Source: Alphaproteobacteria bacterium
GTDB taxonomy: Bacteria; Pseudomonadota; Alphaproteobacteria; UBA9655
Assembly: GCA_019752515.1 (NCBI GenBank)
Contig: JAIEMB010000035.1
Span: 1-36,066 of the forward strand
Length of the DNA: 36,066 nucleotides
Direction of reading: 5' to 3'
Below the pieces are notes generated by a model. The model was not told the origin of the DNA. It did no database searches and worked only from the letters and a program-made list of their open reading frames with translations. How positions within the stretch are numbered: position 1 is the stretch's first letter; each line of letters opens with the position of its first letter. Shown here one piece after another: positions 15,825 through 26,849 of this stretch. The position numbers and the translations under genes were made by a program.

Positions 15825-16690
15825 CAAAACACATTTCTTTGATTGCCCCCTCCTATCCTTTTCCAGAAGAAGATGTAAAGCAAACAAAGCACTACCTTGA
15901 AAGTTTAGGAATGAAGGTTAGCGTACCTGCTGATCTTTTGGGCGAAGATTTACTCTGTGCAAACCTAGATACCAAGAGGTTAGCTCATCTGCAATGTGCT
16001 TTAGAGGATCCTTCCATTGACGTGGTTTGGATGCTTCGTGGTGGGTATGGACTTACCCGCCTTTTGCCTGATTTACTTACCATGAAAAAACCTGATAAAG
16101 AAAAACTTTTTATCGGATTTAGTGATGGTACGGCTCTACATGTTTTCTTGAATCAAATGTGGAATTGGCCAACGCTTCATGGGGCAGTTGCAATTCAAAT
16201 AGCTAAAAAAAAGGTGGGAGCCCAAACCCTAGAATTGACCTTACGGATGTTACGAGAGGGATTTGATGTTCCTTGTCTCCTTTCGCTTAAGCCTCTTAAC
16301 GAGAAAGCCAAAGAGTTTAAATCTCTTTCCGGGGTTCTCATCGGCGGTAATCTTTGTCTTATAGAATGTAGCCTAGGAACTCCCTGGCAAATTAAGACGT
16401 CTGGTAAAATTCTTTTTCTTGAAGATGTTTCTGAGCGGGGATATCGTATTGACCGTATGCTTGTCCATCTCGAACAAGCACGCATTTTTGAAGAAGCTAA
16501 GGCTATTATTTTCGGGGATTTTATCGAAGGGGGAGAGGCGGATGGAAGTTCTTTAGTCCTCCCTGTTTTAGAAAGGTTTGCGAAAAAGAGTAGGGTTCCT
16601 GTATTCAGCCTACCAGGATGTGGTCATGGAGATGAAAATGTTCCTTTGCCCTTTAATATAAACCTCAGTTTTTCAATCGCACATCATTAG
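15821..16690 (+). CDS. ldcA: LD-carboxypeptidase (peptidase family S66)
   Basis: 289 residues. The Ser-Glu-His triad of family S66 is visible: S101 in FIGFSDGTALH, E201 in ILFLEDVSE and H269 in GCGHGDENVPLP. The spacing (100 and 68 residues) matches that of the Pseudomonas enzyme. MLRGGYGLTRLLP and GVLIGGNLCLI are further family blocks. The enzyme removes the terminal D-Ala from murein tetrapeptides during cytoplasmic peptidoglycan recycling; there is no signal peptide, as expected. Some S66 members are MccF-like immunity proteins, but context and GGNL text favour LdcA. It overlaps typA by 4 bases and ends 5 bases before recF. Its presence implies that the cell recycles a real murein sacculus. 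Confidence 0.92.
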   Translation: MTKHISLIAPSYPFPEEDVKQTKHYLESLGMKVSVPADLLGEDLLCANLDTKRLAHLQCALEDPSIDVVWMLRGGYGLTRLLPDLLTMKKPDKEKLFIGFSDGTALHVFLNQMWNWPTLHGAVAIQIAKKKVGAQTLELTLRMLREGFDVPCLLSLKPLNEKAKEFKSLSGVLIGGNLCLIECSLGTPWQIKTSGKILFLEDVSERGYRIDRMLVHLEQARIFEEAKAIIFGDFIEGGEADGSSLVLPVLERFAKKSRVPVFSLPGCGHGDENVPLPFNINLSFSIAHH

Positions 16691-16695
16691 GATCA

Positions 16696-17862
16696 ATGGA
16701 AGCAACTCAATTCAAGGTGCCTTACAAACTAGAACAGCCCACGCGAGGTGTGGAGAGATTAAGCCTCTCCTATTTCCGTTGTTATGAGATTTTTAGTGTC
16801 TCCTTTGATCTGAGGCCTGTTATTTTAACAGGTCCTAATGGGGCAGGGAAAACGAATCTTCTTGAGGCCTTATCTTTTCTTATTCCAGGAAGAGGAATGC
16901 GTCGGGCACGGCTTTCGGAAGTAAAACAACAAGATAGCCAGCATCCATGGTCTATCTCTGCTCTCTTGCAAGATCAAGGAGAGAAAATCCAAATTGGAAC
17001 AGGGTTGGACCCAGAGACTTCTGACAGTGAACGTCGTGTTACAAAAATCAATGGAGAGAAAGCCAAAAGTCAGTCAGATCTCGCTGAATGGGTTTCGGTT
17101 ATTTGGCTAACACCTCAAATGGATCGTTTATTCCTAGATGGTCCTCAAGGGCGACGGCGCTTTTTAGATCGTCTTGTTTATGGTTTTGATCCAGGTCATG
17201 CTCAGCGCTTAAATCGATATGAACAGGTTTTAAAAGAGCGTGGTTTGCTCTTGCGTCAGGGACGTTTAGATCGATATTGGCTTGAGGGGCTTGAAGAAAC
17301 CCTCGTGAATGATGGTATTGCTATAACGGTGGCGCGTCGTGAAGTTGTAGGTCAACTCTCAAACGTTCTTAAGAATCAAAGTAAAGCTTTTCCCCAGGCC
17401 GAAATTTCATTGGAAGGAGATCTGGAAAACTTGCTGCGAGAGCGGCCTGTACTTGAAGTAGAAGATGAAATGCGTTGCCTTTTGGCTGAAAACAGAGATG
17501 AAGATCGTTTAATGGGGCGTACGTCATTGGGGCCGCATCGCAGTGATCTTGTAACGGTATATCCTGAAAAAAATCAACTGGCAGCGTTGTGTTCTACAGG
17601 AGAGCAAAAAGCGTTACTGCTCTCCATTGTGATGGCTTCTGCCCAGCTTTTATCTGTGCGTACAGGGGCTATTCCTCTCTTGCTTTTAGATGAAGTTATT
17701 GCCCATCTTGATGACGTACGTAGAACAGCATTGTTTGATGCGATTTTACAGCTTAAAATGCAAACCTGGCTTACAGGGACAGATGCGTCTTTGTTTGAAG
17801 AATTACAAGGAAACGCTCAATTTTTGAGCCTTAAGGAAGCCCGATTAGTATCGAAAACATAA
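16696..17862 (+). CDS. recF: DNA replication and repair protein RecF
   Basis: 388 residues. The SMC-like ATPase motifs are clear: LSYFRCYE and Walker A GPNGAGKT (46-53), then PGRGMRRAR, the WLTPQMDRLFLDGPQGRRRFLDRLV block, SLGPHRSDL, the ABC-type signature STGEQKALLLSIVMA, and Walker B/D-loop LLLLDEVIAHLDDVRR. It loads RecA at single-strand gaps with RecO and RecR. It starts 5 bases after ldcA and ends just before gyrB; recF-gyrB adjacency is ancestral in bacteria, whereas dnaN is not next to it here. Confidence 0.96.
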   Translation: MEATQFKVPYKLEQPTRGVERLSLSYFRCYEIFSVSFDLRPVILTGPNGAGKTNLLEALSFLIPGRGMRRARLSEVKQQDSQHPWSISALLQDQGEKIQIGTGLDPETSDSERRVTKINGEKAKSQSDLAEWVSVIWLTPQMDRLFLDGPQGRRRFLDRLVYGFDPGHAQRLNRYEQVLKERGLLLRQGRLDRYWLEGLEETLVNDGIAITVARREVVGQLSNVLKNQSKAFPQAEISLEGDLENLLRERPVLEVEDEMRCLLAENRDEDRLMGRTSLGPHRSDLVTVYPEKNQLAALCSTGEQKALLLSIVMASAQLLSVRTGAIPLLLLDEVIAHLDDVRRTALFDAILQLKMQTWLTGTDASLFEELQGNAQFLSLKEARLVSKT

Positions 17863-17869
17863 TACATAA

Positions 17870-20302
<2,433 letters not shown>

Positions 20303-20307
20303 ACTCT

Positions 20308-20850
20308 ATGTCTGAAACTGTTATTCTCGTTAATGAAAAAGACGAGCCTATAGGCACACAAGAAAAGTTGGCAGCTCACCTGATTCCTCAGCGACACAGG
20401 GCTTTTTCTGTATTCGTCTTTAATTCTGCAGGAAAGACACTTATTCAACGGCGAGCATTGGGAAAATATCATTCACCTGGGCTTTGGGCCAATAGTTGTT
20501 GTGGTCATCCGAGACCTCTTGAAGAAACACTGTCTGCTGCAAAACGGCGCTTGACGGAAGAAATTGGGTTTACATGTTCTCTGATCCCTCTCACAACTGT
20601 GTGTTATACTTTGAAATTAGAAAAAGACTTATGGGAGTTAGAATACACACACGTCTTTAAAGGAATGTATGAAGGTAAAGTCTTTCCCAATTCAGAAGAA
20701 GTTTGTGAAGTAAAATGGATAGATCCACAAGATCTGCGGCAAGATATATTGACACATTCCACGCATTATGCGAGATGGTTTAGGCTTTATATTTTAAAGT
20801 ATTTTGATGTTATTTTTAAATCTGCTAATCAAAAGGTGTTGCAAGGGTGA
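20308..20850 (+). CDS. idi: Isopentenyl-diphosphate delta-isomerase, type I
   Basis: 180 residues with a Nudix-fold core. Catalytic Cys65 lies in ANSCCGHPRP and catalytic Glu112 in ELEYTHVF; His24, His31-region and His67 supply metal ligands; the Nudix-like helix is AAKRRLTEEIGF. It interconverts IPP and DMAPP for undecaprenyl, quinone and tRNA prenylation. The start lies 5 bases after the gyrB stop, and the end overlaps the PBP start by 4 bases. That places isoprenoid supply (the lipid carrier) directly before a peptidoglycan synthase. Many alphaproteobacteria that use the MEP pathway can dispense with Idi, so its presence may hint at a mixed or scavenged IPP supply; that is inference. Confidence 0.95.
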   Translation: MSETVILVNEKDEPIGTQEKLAAHLIPQRHRAFSVFVFNSAGKTLIQRRALGKYHSPGLWANSCCGHPRPLEETLSAAKRRLTEEIGFTCSLIPLTTVCYTLKLEKDLWELEYTHVFKGMYEGKVFPNSEEVCEVKWIDPQDLRQDILTHSTHYARWFRLYILKYFDVIFKSANQKVLQG

Positions 20851-22832
20851 ATCTCTCGATCAATCCAGGTGACCGTTTGGGCGTTGAGACTCAAGCTCCC
20901 CCAAAGATAAAAAAAACGAAACAGTCGTCTCCACCTCCTCCGCCTCCCCGACCTCCGAAGACAAAAAAAAGGTCTATGTTTTGGCGGTGGATTTTGAAAT
21001 GGTCTTGTATCTTATTAATTTGGGTAGGTTTTTTTTCGGTGTGCTTCATTCTGTGGTACAGCTATGATCTTCCTGACATTACAAAACTACAGCAAAGTGA
21101 ACGGCGGCCAAGCATTACGGTTCTAGCTAAAGATGGAACCAAGCTCGCAACTTATGGAGACCTGCATGGGGAGATGGTCGATATTAAAAAAATGCCCCCC
21201 CATGTCATCCACGCCCTTTTAGCTATAGAAGATCGACGATTTTACTCCCATTTTGGAGTCGATCTTATAGGTTTAATCCGAGCTGTATGGGTTAATTATA
21301 GGGCAGGGCATGTCGTACAGGGGGGGAGTACGATTACACAACAGTTAGCAAAGAACTTTCTTCAATCCGAAAAGTTATATAGTGTAAATGACAAGTCGCT
21401 TCGCAGAAAAATACAAGAAGCCCTTTTAGCTATCTGGCTTGAAAATAAATTTACAAAGGACCAAATTCTAACCATTTATTTTAATCGCGTTTATTTAGGT
21501 TCTGGAGCATTTGGACTTCCTGCAGCTTCTCAGCATTATTTTGGAAAGCCGCCCCAGGATCTTTCTCTTTACGAAGCTGCTGTGATTGCTGGGCTCTTAA
21601 AAGCGCCTTCGAAATATTCCCCTTCTAATAACCCACAATTAGCTGATCAAAGAGCAACTCAAGTCTTAGAAAATATGGCAAAAGAAGGATTTATCTCAGA
21701 AGGTGCTAAGGATGCAGCTTTGGCTTTAGCGTCTTCTACACCGGAGACCTTTCAAGGATCAGCAATTCGCTATTTTACGGATTGGATTGTAGACATCTTA
21801 CCCCAATACGTGGATACGGAAGATAAGGACCTTATTGTTACAACAACTCTAGATCCACGACTGCAATCTTTGGCAGAAACTAAGCTTGCGGTGGTCATGG
21901 AAGAAAAAGGTATTCCAGCTAAAGTGAGCCAAATGGCCCTTGTGTCTATGACGCCTGAGGGAGCTATCCGAACCCTTCTTGGAGGAACGAATTATAAGAA
22001 AAGCCAATTTAGCAGGGCGACTCAAGCTCTTCGCCAACCTGGATCAGCCTTCAAGCTTGTCCTTTATTTGGCCGCTCTTGAAGCTGGGATGCATCCCATG
22101 GATCGAGTGAGTGACTTGCCTATACGTATTGGTACTTGGCAGCCAAAAAACTACAAATATCAAGTTCGAGGAGAAATATCTTTGCAAGACGCCATGGCTT
22201 ATTCTGTCAATTCTGTCAGTGTTAGGCTTGCTCAAAGATTAGGTTTGCCTCGAATTGTCCAAACTGCACGTCGTTTAGGGATGAACTCACCGCTGCCAAA
22301 TGACTTAACGATTGTCCTAGGAACAGGAGAAACAACCCTTTTAGAATTGACGGCCGCCTATGCCATTATTGCGAGAAATGGAATGAGTGTAAAACCTTAT
22401 GCTATTTTAAAAATCACTGATCTCGAGGGTCATCCTCTTTATACTCATCGCGACATTCCTCCTCACAGAATTGTTGATTCTTCAGTTGCTCAAGCCCTCA
22501 CTCAAATGATGCAAGCTGTCATGTCTTATGGAACCGGGAAAAACTCTGCAATAGGTCGGCCATCTGCAGGAAAAACAGGTACAAGCCAGCTTCATAGAGA
22601 TGCATGGCTTATTGGTTTTACTCCCGATTTAATTACAGGAGTGTGGGCCGGCAATGATGATAATACACCTATGGATCCAAAGCCAGGAAGCCCAGCTGCC
22701 AAGCTCTGGCATCTCTTTATGAAAGGCACTACTGATTCAGGTGCTGGATTTGTTCAAGAAAAAACGTTTGAAGGTGAAGCTCCTTCAGACGGCTTGCTCG
22801 ACCAATTGATCGATGGATTGTTTGGGGGATGA
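20847..22832 (+). CDS. Class A penicillin-binding protein (PBP1-type transglycosylase/transpeptidase)
   Basis: 661 residues, GTG start overlapping the idi stop. A cytoplasmic proline-rich tail (SPPPPPPRPP, 28-37) precedes a single membrane anchor (about 46-70). GT51 transglycosylase: catalytic Glu128 in LLAIEDRRFYSHFG, GGSTITQQLAKN and LENKFTKDQILTIYFNRVYLG. Transpeptidase: S400-A-F-K403, S453-V-N455 and K576-T-G-T579. It polymerises and cross-links murein in the periplasm. It is shorter than E. coli PBP1a and lacks the OB insertion, as in many alphaproteobacterial PBP1 paralogs. The final 48 bases overlap the convergent tdk gene. Confidence 0.95.
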   Translation: MNLSINPGDRLGVETQAPPKIKKTKQSSPPPPPPRPPKTKKRSMFWRWILKWSCILLIWVGFFSVCFILWYSYDLPDITKLQQSERRPSITVLAKDGTKLATYGDLHGEMVDIKKMPPHVIHALLAIEDRRFYSHFGVDLIGLIRAVWVNYRAGHVVQGGSTITQQLAKNFLQSEKLYSVNDKSLRRKIQEALLAIWLENKFTKDQILTIYFNRVYLGSGAFGLPAASQHYFGKPPQDLSLYEAAVIAGLLKAPSKYSPSNNPQLADQRATQVLENMAKEGFISEGAKDAALALASSTPETFQGSAIRYFTDWIVDILPQYVDTEDKDLIVTTTLDPRLQSLAETKLAVVMEEKGIPAKVSQMALVSMTPEGAIRTLLGGTNYKKSQFSRATQALRQPGSAFKLVLYLAALEAGMHPMDRVSDLPIRIGTWQPKNYKYQVRGEISLQDAMAYSVNSVSVRLAQRLGLPRIVQTARRLGMNSPLPNDLTIVLGTGETTLLELTAAYAIIARNGMSVKPYAILKITDLEGHPLYTHRDIPPHRIVDSSVAQALTQMMQAVMSYGTGKNSAIGRPSAGKTGTSQLHRDAWLIGFTPDLITGVWAGNDDNTPMDPKPGSPAAKLWHLFMKGTTDSGAGFVQEKTFEGEAPSDGLLDQLIDGLFGG

Positions 22833-23405
22833 GGTTTTGCCACTCATATAATGTTTACGGCAAAGGGCAATATAGCGATCATTGCCTCCAATTTCTACCT
22901 GCGTTCCTTCCCTTAAAACTTTTCCGCTTTCATCAATGCGGGCGTTCATGGTAGCTTTCCGACCACAATGGCAAATTGTTTTTATTTCGGATATTTCTTC
23001 AGCCCACGCTAAAAGATACTGGCTACCCTCAAAGGGTTCGCCCATAAAATCAGATCGTAGACCATAGGCGAGAGTGGGTATTTTTAAGTTATCTACGATA
23101 CAAGTAAGTTGAAGGACCTGTTCCTTTGTTAAAAACTGAGCTTCATCGATTAGAATGCAGTTAATGCTTATAGTTTTATTATATTCGTCTGTGTATTTAA
23201 AAAAATCGAAGCTATTTTCAAAAGCATACGCTCTTGCGGTGAGGCCTATGCGAGAGGAAATAATACCTTGTGCATGACGAGTATCGATAGCAGGAATAAA
23301 AAGGAGTGTATCCATTCCGCGCTCTTTATAGTTATAGTTAGATTGCAGCAAAGTTGTTGTTTTGCCAGCATTCATGGCGGAATAATAAAAATGGAGTTTA
23401 GCCAT
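22785..23405 (-). CDS. tdk: Thymidine kinase
   Basis: 206 residues, type II (TK1-like) family. Walker A SAMNAGKTT (9-17), Walker B/catalytic ILIDEAQFL (E88), lasso text GLRSDFMGEPFEGSQYLLAWAE, and zinc ligands C145, C147, C182 and H185. It phosphorylates thymidine to dTMP for salvage, which fits a host-dependent nucleotide economy; tmk at 31367 would do the next step. The C-terminal 16 codons lie inside the 3' end of the convergent PBP gene on the other strand. Confidence 0.97.
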   Translation of the reverse strand: MAKLHFYYSAMNAGKTTTLLQSNYNYKERGMDTLLFIPAIDTRHAQGIISSRIGLTARAYAFENSFDFFKYTDEYNKTISINCILIDEAQFLTKEQVLQLTCIVDNLKIPTLAYGLRSDFMGEPFEGSQYLLAWAEEISEIKTICHCGRKATMNARIDESGKVLREGTQVEIGGNDRYIALCRKHYMSGKTSSPKQSIDQLVEQAV

Positions 23406-23575
23406 AAGAGCTCCTTTTTTTACAAAACGGGAATCATTATCTTTTATGATTTTAACGTAAGAGTTGGCAAGGAATATTTTGCAAAAGGCCCCTTTCTTAA
23501 CTTTTAAAGAACCCTTTTTTTAAATTTAAGGTTGCATCAAAGATAAGAAGTCAGCTATTTTCCTTCATTGTAGCC

Positions 23576-23666
23576 GGAGAGGTGGCCGAGCGGTCGAAGG
23601 CGCACGATTGGAAATCGTGTATACGGCGAAACCGTATCGAGGGTTCGAATCCCTCTCTCTCCGCCA
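23576..23666 (+). tRNA. tRNA-Ser (GGA)
   Basis: Acceptor GGAGAGG pairs with TCTCTCC (last pair G-U). It shows GTGGCCGAGCGGT in the D arm, anticodon GGA in ATTGGAAAT, a long variable arm (TATACGGCGAAACCGTATC), T-loop GGTTCGAATCC, discriminator G and encoded CCA (23664-23666). Confidence 0.97.
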
Positions 23667-23695
23667 TTCACATTTGGGTCCCTATGGGGTATAAT
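23667..23695 (+). promoter_or_regulatory. Near-consensus sigma-70 promoter for the SulP gene
   Basis: TTCACA (23667-23672), an exact 17-base spacer and TATAAT (23690-23695). It starts directly after the tRNA-Ser CCA. The expected start near 23702 gives a leader of about 45 bases. Confidence 0.75.
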
Positions 23696-23746
23696 TGCTT
23701 TCATCTTCTTTGTTCGATCTATGTGTTTATGAATTGAGAATTTACA

Positions 23747-25384
23747 ATGAAAGCACTCATTGAAACATCTAAACCAGGTTTATTTCAATTTAAGATACTC
23801 TTCCCTAACATTCTTGCTGGTTTCATTGTAGGGATTATTGCCTTACCTCTATCGATGGCGTTCGCAATAGCATCTGGGGCGAAACCTGAGCAAGGAATAT
23901 ACACAGCAATCATTGCAGGCTTCATTGTGGGAATATTTGGGGGGAGTCGATTTCAAATTGCTGGTCCTACAGGAGCTTTCGTTGTTGTTCTTTTAGGTAT
24001 AACTGCGAAATATGGAATTGAAGGGTTGCAGATTGCAACCTTAATGGCTGGTATTATTCTGTTGTTTCTCGGGATTATGCGATTGGGGAGCATTATTAAA
24101 TTTATTCCTGATCCGGTTATTGTAGGTTTTACTAGTGGAGTAGCCTTGATTATCTTTGTAACTGAATGGAAAGACTTTTTTGGACTTCATCATATTCCAA
24201 GCAATCTCACATATTTTCATGAAAAGTTTCTGGTTATTATTTCTGCGCTTCCTGATATTAGTCTATCAACAACAACATTGGGTAGTATTAGTTTGTTAAT
24301 TCTAATTGCGTCTCCGAAATTAATGTATACTAAGAATATTCCAGCTCCTGTTATTGCTTTAATGTTTGCAGGCCTTATTCAGTCCATTTTTCAATTTTCA
24401 GATGTGGCGACAATTGGAAGTGTTTATGGTGAAATTCCTCGAGAATTACCTGAGTTTACTTTTCCATCATTTTCCTTAAGTCAATTTATTGCTTTGATTG
24501 GACCGGCTTTTACTATTGCTCTTTTAGGCGCTATCGAATCGCTGCTTTCAGCCATTGTGGCGGATGGTATGACGGGCACACGTCATGATTCAAATCAAGA
24601 ACTCATTGGGCAAGGGCTCGCTAATATTATTTGTCCTTTTTTTGGGGGTTTTGCTGCAACTGGAGCTATTGCAAGAACAGCAACGAGCATTCGTCATGGA
24701 GGAAGCACCCGAATGGCAGCGATTGTCCATTCAGTTACGCTTCTTGTTGCCATTTATTTTTTAGCCCATTTGATAAAGTATATTCCTCTCTGCACGCTAG
24801 CAGCCATTTTGTTTGTAGTGGCTTATAATATGAGTGATATGAAGCATTTTTACTATGTGCTTCGGCATGCTCCTAAAAACGATATATTTGTTCTTTTAAC
24901 GACCTTCTTTTTAACCATTTTTACGGACTTGGTCGTTGCTGTAAATGTTGGTGTGATTCTTGCTGTACTTTTATTTACACAGAGAATGAGTCAATCCGTC
25001 ACCATAGAACAAGAAAAAGAGGAAAAAATAAAAGAAGAACTTGCCATTTTTCAGCTTGATAGTTTTCCCAAAAATATTCTTGTGTATAGTATTCAAGGTC
25101 CTTTCTTTTTCGCTGCAGCTGAAAAATTAGAACATCTCCTTTCGGTTATTCAAGATGAGCCAAAAGTTCTTATCTTTCGTCTAAAGGGTGTTCCTTTTAT
25201 GGATATTACAGGCATTCAAACCTTTCAAGAAATCATTGAAGATCTCAATGGCCGAGGCATTAAGGTTATCATTTGTGAAGCAAATGCGAGGGTTGTTAAA
25301 AAATTAGAGAAAATGGAAGTACTTAAATTTGTGTATCATTCTCGAACATATGATACTTTGCAGGAGGCCATTCAATCTATTTAA
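23747..25384 (+). CDS. SulP-family anion transporter with STAS domain
   Basis: 545 residues. The membrane domain (about 18-415) carries SLC26/SulP text: NILAGFIVGIIALPLSMAFAIASGAKPEQGIYTAIIAG, GGSRFQIAGPTGAFVVVL, PDPVIVGFTSGVALIIF, GAIESLLSAIVADGMTGTRHDSNQELIGQGLANI and the FGGFAATGAIARTATSIRHGG block (shown here in pieces). A cytoplasmic STAS domain follows (about 440-545; FMDITGIQTFQEIIEDL). Members carry sulfate, bicarbonate or dicarboxylates. The SIxxG..TRM text is like that of bicarbonate/C4-acid members, but substrate cannot be fixed. It is transcribed from its own strong promoter after tRNA-Ser. Confidence 0.94.
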   Translation: MKALIETSKPGLFQFKILFPNILAGFIVGIIALPLSMAFAIASGAKPEQGIYTAIIAGFIVGIFGGSRFQIAGPTGAFVVVLLGITAKYGIEGLQIATLMAGIILLFLGIMRLGSIIKFIPDPVIVGFTSGVALIIFVTEWKDFFGLHHIPSNLTYFHEKFLVIISALPDISLSTTTLGSISLLILIASPKLMYTKNIPAPVIALMFAGLIQSIFQFSDVATIGSVYGEIPRELPEFTFPSFSLSQFIALIGPAFTIALLGAIESLLSAIVADGMTGTRHDSNQELIGQGLANIICPFFGGFAATGAIARTATSIRHGGSTRMAAIVHSVTLLVAIYFLAHLIKYIPLCTLAAILFVVAYNMSDMKHFYYVLRHAPKNDIFVLLTTFFLTIFTDLVVAVNVGVILAVLLFTQRMSQSVTIEQEKEEKIKEELAIFQLDSFPKNILVYSIQGPFFFAAAEKLEHLLSVIQDEPKVLIFRLKGVPFMDITGIQTFQEIIEDLNGRGIKVIICEANARVVKKLEKMEVLKFVYHSRTYDTLQEAIQSI

Positions 25385-25439
25385 GAGAGTGGTTCATAAG
25401 AAATGAGGAAATGGGGTTATAACGGGGAATGAAGAGTCA

Positions 25440-26654
25440 TCATGGTACCCTTCCTGTTTTTTGCTCTTTCTTTTTTTCAATAAAAGTTAAAAAAACAATC
25501 AAGATTAAAAGACCAATCCCGGAGAAGTAAATAGGCATGGGGTAGAGTGTATCATTATGCAATATGCCCATCCCGAGTGTAAATAAGGATGTAAGTGTAT
25601 AATAGAAAAATCCAAAAAGAGACGAAGCCGTTCCGACAGCGTGTTGATATTCTTCAAGGGCAAGAGAAAGACAATTAGGCATAATCATAGCGCTTCCCAT
25701 TGAAACAATTGCCATGCTTCCTATGGAAAAGATGATGAAAAAGAAAGGAGGAGTACTAAAGAGACCTCCCAGAAAGACTGTAAGAACAAAACAAGCTGTG
25801 CCCATTAGGAAAATGAGGATTCCTCTCCAAAGTATAGCTTTTGAAGTCAAATGATTATGAAGAAATCTTGAGAGTGAAGCCCCCATAACGCCCATAAGAG
25901 CAAGAGCAATAAATGTTAAGCCGTATACTGAGGGGCTCAGTCCCAAAAGCTCAATGTAATAAAAAGGAGCTTCTGCATAATAGCTGAAATGCATTCCATT
26001 TATTGCTGCAACAATAATACCAAACCCTATAACACGTAAGTCTTTTGAAAGCGTTTTTGTAAGACTTTTCAGAGAGAAAGAAGAGGTCCGTTCGAGATGA
26101 GTTTCAGGAAGCTTAAGGGTTGTTACAAAAAAAACGAGTGCCCCAGCAATTATTAAGAGGAGAAAAATAGAGGGCCAACCAAAGGTCTGATCTACCATGC
26201 CTCCTATAAAAGGTCCTATGGCTGGTGAGAAAGCTAAAGCTCCTCCTACTGTAGAGTAAACTTTCCCTCGCTCAACGCCTCGGAACGCATCACGAGAAAT
26301 CGCTTGACCCAAAACACTTCCTGTACTGCCGCCAAATGATTGAACAAATCGACTGATGAGCAGAAAGATTATAGAATCTGATAAATAGCATCCCACAGAG
26401 CCAAGAACAAAAATTAAAATTCCGAGTAAAACACAGGGTTTTCGGCCTAATCGATCGGAAAGCCTTCCCCAGAAGAGTGTTCCCAAAGCAAAACCAGCAA
26501 GATAAATTGTTAACGTAAATTCCACCCATGAATCAGGTACTTTTAAAGTTCTCGCTATATCAGGAAGAGAAGGAGAATAAATTGTTTCTGACAGAATGGG
26601 GAGCCCTACAATAAGGATGAGCAGCCAAATGGGAGGAAGCCGTTTTTTCATCAT
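25440..26654 (-). CDS. MFS exporter, Bcr/CflA drug-resistance family
   Basis: 404 residues with 12 predicted membrane helices. Motif A GRLSDRLGRKP (63-73), the family-typical N-terminal ETIYSPSLPDIARTL, SRFVQSFGGSTGSVLGQAISRD (residues about 101-122, Bcr/CflA signature), and motif C-like SPAIGPFIGG (143-152). A proton-driven multidrug or metabolite exporter of the inner membrane is expected. It converges with the SulP gene (55-base gap, no hairpin seen). No good Shine-Dalgarno precedes the tandem ATG codons, so the start could be either. Confidence 0.92.
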   Translation of the reverse strand: MMKKRLPPIWLLILIVGLPILSETIYSPSLPDIARTLKVPDSWVEFTLTIYLAGFALGTLFWGRLSDRLGRKPCVLLGILIFVLGSVGCYLSDSIIFLLISRFVQSFGGSTGSVLGQAISRDAFRGVERGKVYSTVGGALAFSPAIGPFIGGMVDQTFGWPSIFLLLIIAGALVFFVTTLKLPETHLERTSSFSLKSLTKTLSKDLRVIGFGIIVAAINGMHFSYYAEAPFYYIELLGLSPSVYGLTFIALALMGVMGASLSRFLHNHLTSKAILWRGILIFLMGTACFVLTVFLGGLFSTPPFFFIIFSIGSMAIVSMGSAMIMPNCLSLALEEYQHAVGTASSLFGFFYYTLTSLFTLGMGILHNDTLYPMPIYFSGIGLLILIVFLTFIEKKKEQKTGRVP

Positions 26655-26849
26655 CTGAGGTTCGCTACTTGGAGGTAAAACGCAATAGTCGAAGACTATT
26701 TTCTATGATATCTCACTATCAAGAATGCAAATACTATACGGGGATTGAAAGCTATTGTCCATGTCTTTCAGATAAAATTAAAAGTAATGCTCTTGAAAAT
26801 TGCGACCTTTCTCTCCTCGTCCATTTACTCAGCTTGAAAGGTCTGTTTT

